Under the pieces are notes generated by a model. The model made no database searches and was not told the DNA's origin. It saw nothing but the letters and a program-made list of their open reading frames with translations. Position numbers and translations under genes: made by a program. A stretch of DNA of 64,000 nucleotides from Actinoplanes xinjiangensis (GTDB lineage: Bacteria; Actinomycetota; Actinomycetes; Mycobacteriales; Micromonosporaceae): NCBI RefSeq assembly GCF_003148685.1, contig NZ_QGGR01000004.1, positions 310,001 through 374,000 on the forward strand, written 5' to 3'. This document shows positions 63,391-64,000 of this stretch, in pieces. Every line of letters starts with the position of its first letter. The first letter of the stretch is position 1.

Positions 63391-64000
63391 GTGGGCGCAA
63401 GGAGTTCGGCCACGAGGCCGCGGGCAGTAGGCCGGGCGGCCGGGCTGGGTCTCGGCGGCGCGACGCTGCTGACGCTGCTCTCGGGCTGTTCGATCGCGGA
63501 CTGGGGAGATGCGTTCGGCCACTTCGGCTGGCCGAGCCGGGGCATCAGCCTCCAGGCACATGAGATGTATGACCTGTGGATCGCGTCGACGATCGCGGCC
63601 CTGGTGGTCGGGTTCGGCGTGTGGGGTCTGATCTTCTGGTGTGTGATCCGGTATCGGAAGCGCGGCGAAGAGCTGCCCGTGCAGACCCGGTTCAACATGC
63701 CGATGGAGATCCTCTACACGGTCACGCCGGTGCTGATCGTCGCGGTGCTCTTCTACTACACCGCGATCGTGCAGACCAATGTCGACAAGCTGTCGAAGAA
63801 CCCCGACCAGGTCGTCGAGGTCGTCGCGTTCAAGTGGAACTGGCAGTTCAACTACCGCGACGGGATGGGCGAGCAGGCCGAGACGGTCGCGTCGACCGTC
63901 GGTTCGTCCGACGTGATCCCGATCCTGGTGCTGCCGGTCGGTGAGACGATCCGGTTCGAGGAGACCAGCAGGGACGTCATCCACTCGTTCTGGGTGCCGG
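63391..64000 (+). CDS. ctaC: Cytochrome c oxidase subunit II, 3' end outside window
   Basis: First 203 residues. A lipoprotein signal with lipobox LLSGCS (Cys about 32) precedes two membrane helices (IASTIAALVVGFGVWGLIFW and ILYTVTPVLIVAVLFYYTAI). Then the start of the periplasmic CuA domain: FKWNWQFNYRD, VLPVGETIRFEETSRDVIHS, FWVP. The CuA Cys ligands lie beyond the window. Part of the aa3 oxidase that works with the bcc complex. GTG at 63391 with TAAGGAGG about 10 nt upstream. Counterpart of Rv2200c. Confidence 0.95.
   Translation, partial: MGARSSATRPRAVGRAAGLGLGGATLLTLLSGCSIADWGDAFGHFGWPSRGISLQAHEMYDLWIASTIAALVVGFGVWGLIFWCVIRYRKRGEELPVQTRFNMPMEILYTVTPVLIVAVLFYYTAIVQTNVDKLSKNPDQVVEVVAFKWNWQFNYRDGMGEQAETVASTVGSSDVIPILVLPVGETIRFEETSRDVIHSFWVP

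Overview
The window is high-GC DNA with actinomycete codon use: GTG and TTG starts, strong third-position GC and many stop/start overlaps. Gene content (a complete ESX/type VII secretion locus, DUF3043, DUF4191, an actinobacterial SucB with two lipoyl domains, a CobU-CobT fusion, an actinobacterial-type T-box) points to a filamentous actinomycete. Micromonosporaceae such as Actinoplanes is my best guess, as an inference. About 50 protein genes can be supported. I saw no rRNA, tRNA, CRISPR array, transposase or phage gene.

Region 1 (1-16 kb) is a type VII secretion locus: two ESX-associated proteins (minus), two WXG100-size proteins, a mycosin-like protein, eccB and eccD (minus), eccC (plus, three ATPase domains), an accessory gene, eccE, and an EccA-like AAA+ ATPase whose N-terminus is a beta-helix instead of TPRs. 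The mycosin has lost Asp, His, Ser and the oxyanion Asn, so it should be a pseudoprotease.

Region 2 (16-31.6 kb) holds lipoate and neighbouring genes (DUF4191, lipA, lipB, a DUF5808-like small protein, a TIGR01777 epimerase), interrupted by a large LAL/LuxR regulator, a short archaeal-type AspRS behind a T-box leader with a GAC (Asp) specifier, a beta-propeller protein and two tandem GT-C/YfhO-like membrane proteins.

Region 3 (31.6-43 kb) holds sucB and lpdA (lipoyl-dependent dehydrogenase complexes, served by LipA and LipB), pepA, gcvT (also a lipoyl pathway), cobS and a cobU-cobT fusion, a site-2 protease and an aldo/keto reductase.

Region 4 (43-55 kb) holds one 7-kb gene for a mostly disordered protein ending in TPR and WG repeats, divergent from a three-gene ABC exporter, then an XRE-cupin regulator divergent from azlCD.

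Region 5 (55-64 kb) holds DUF3043, murA, nadA, glycerate kinase, erpA, an adenosine-kinase-like PfkB protein, a P-loop kinase, a cysteine desulfurase coupled to tusA through a probable CTG start, and the 5' part of ctaC. From memory, the order ctaC / adoK / erpA / glycerate kinase / DUF3043 / cobU-T / cobS / gcvT / pepA / sucB / epimerase / lipB / lipA / DUF4191 matches the Mycobacterium tuberculosis Rv2200c-Rv2219 neighbourhood, so regions 2-5 look like a conserved chromosomal backbone with insertions.

Repeats are a theme. A family of imperfect palindromes built on CCGCTGTCTC / GAGACAGCGG occurs at three intergenic sites (1, 4 and 5 copies). Two non-coding stretches of more than 1 kb carry other tandem repeats. 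Minisatellite-like expansions lie inside the mycosin, the LAL regulator and the giant gene.
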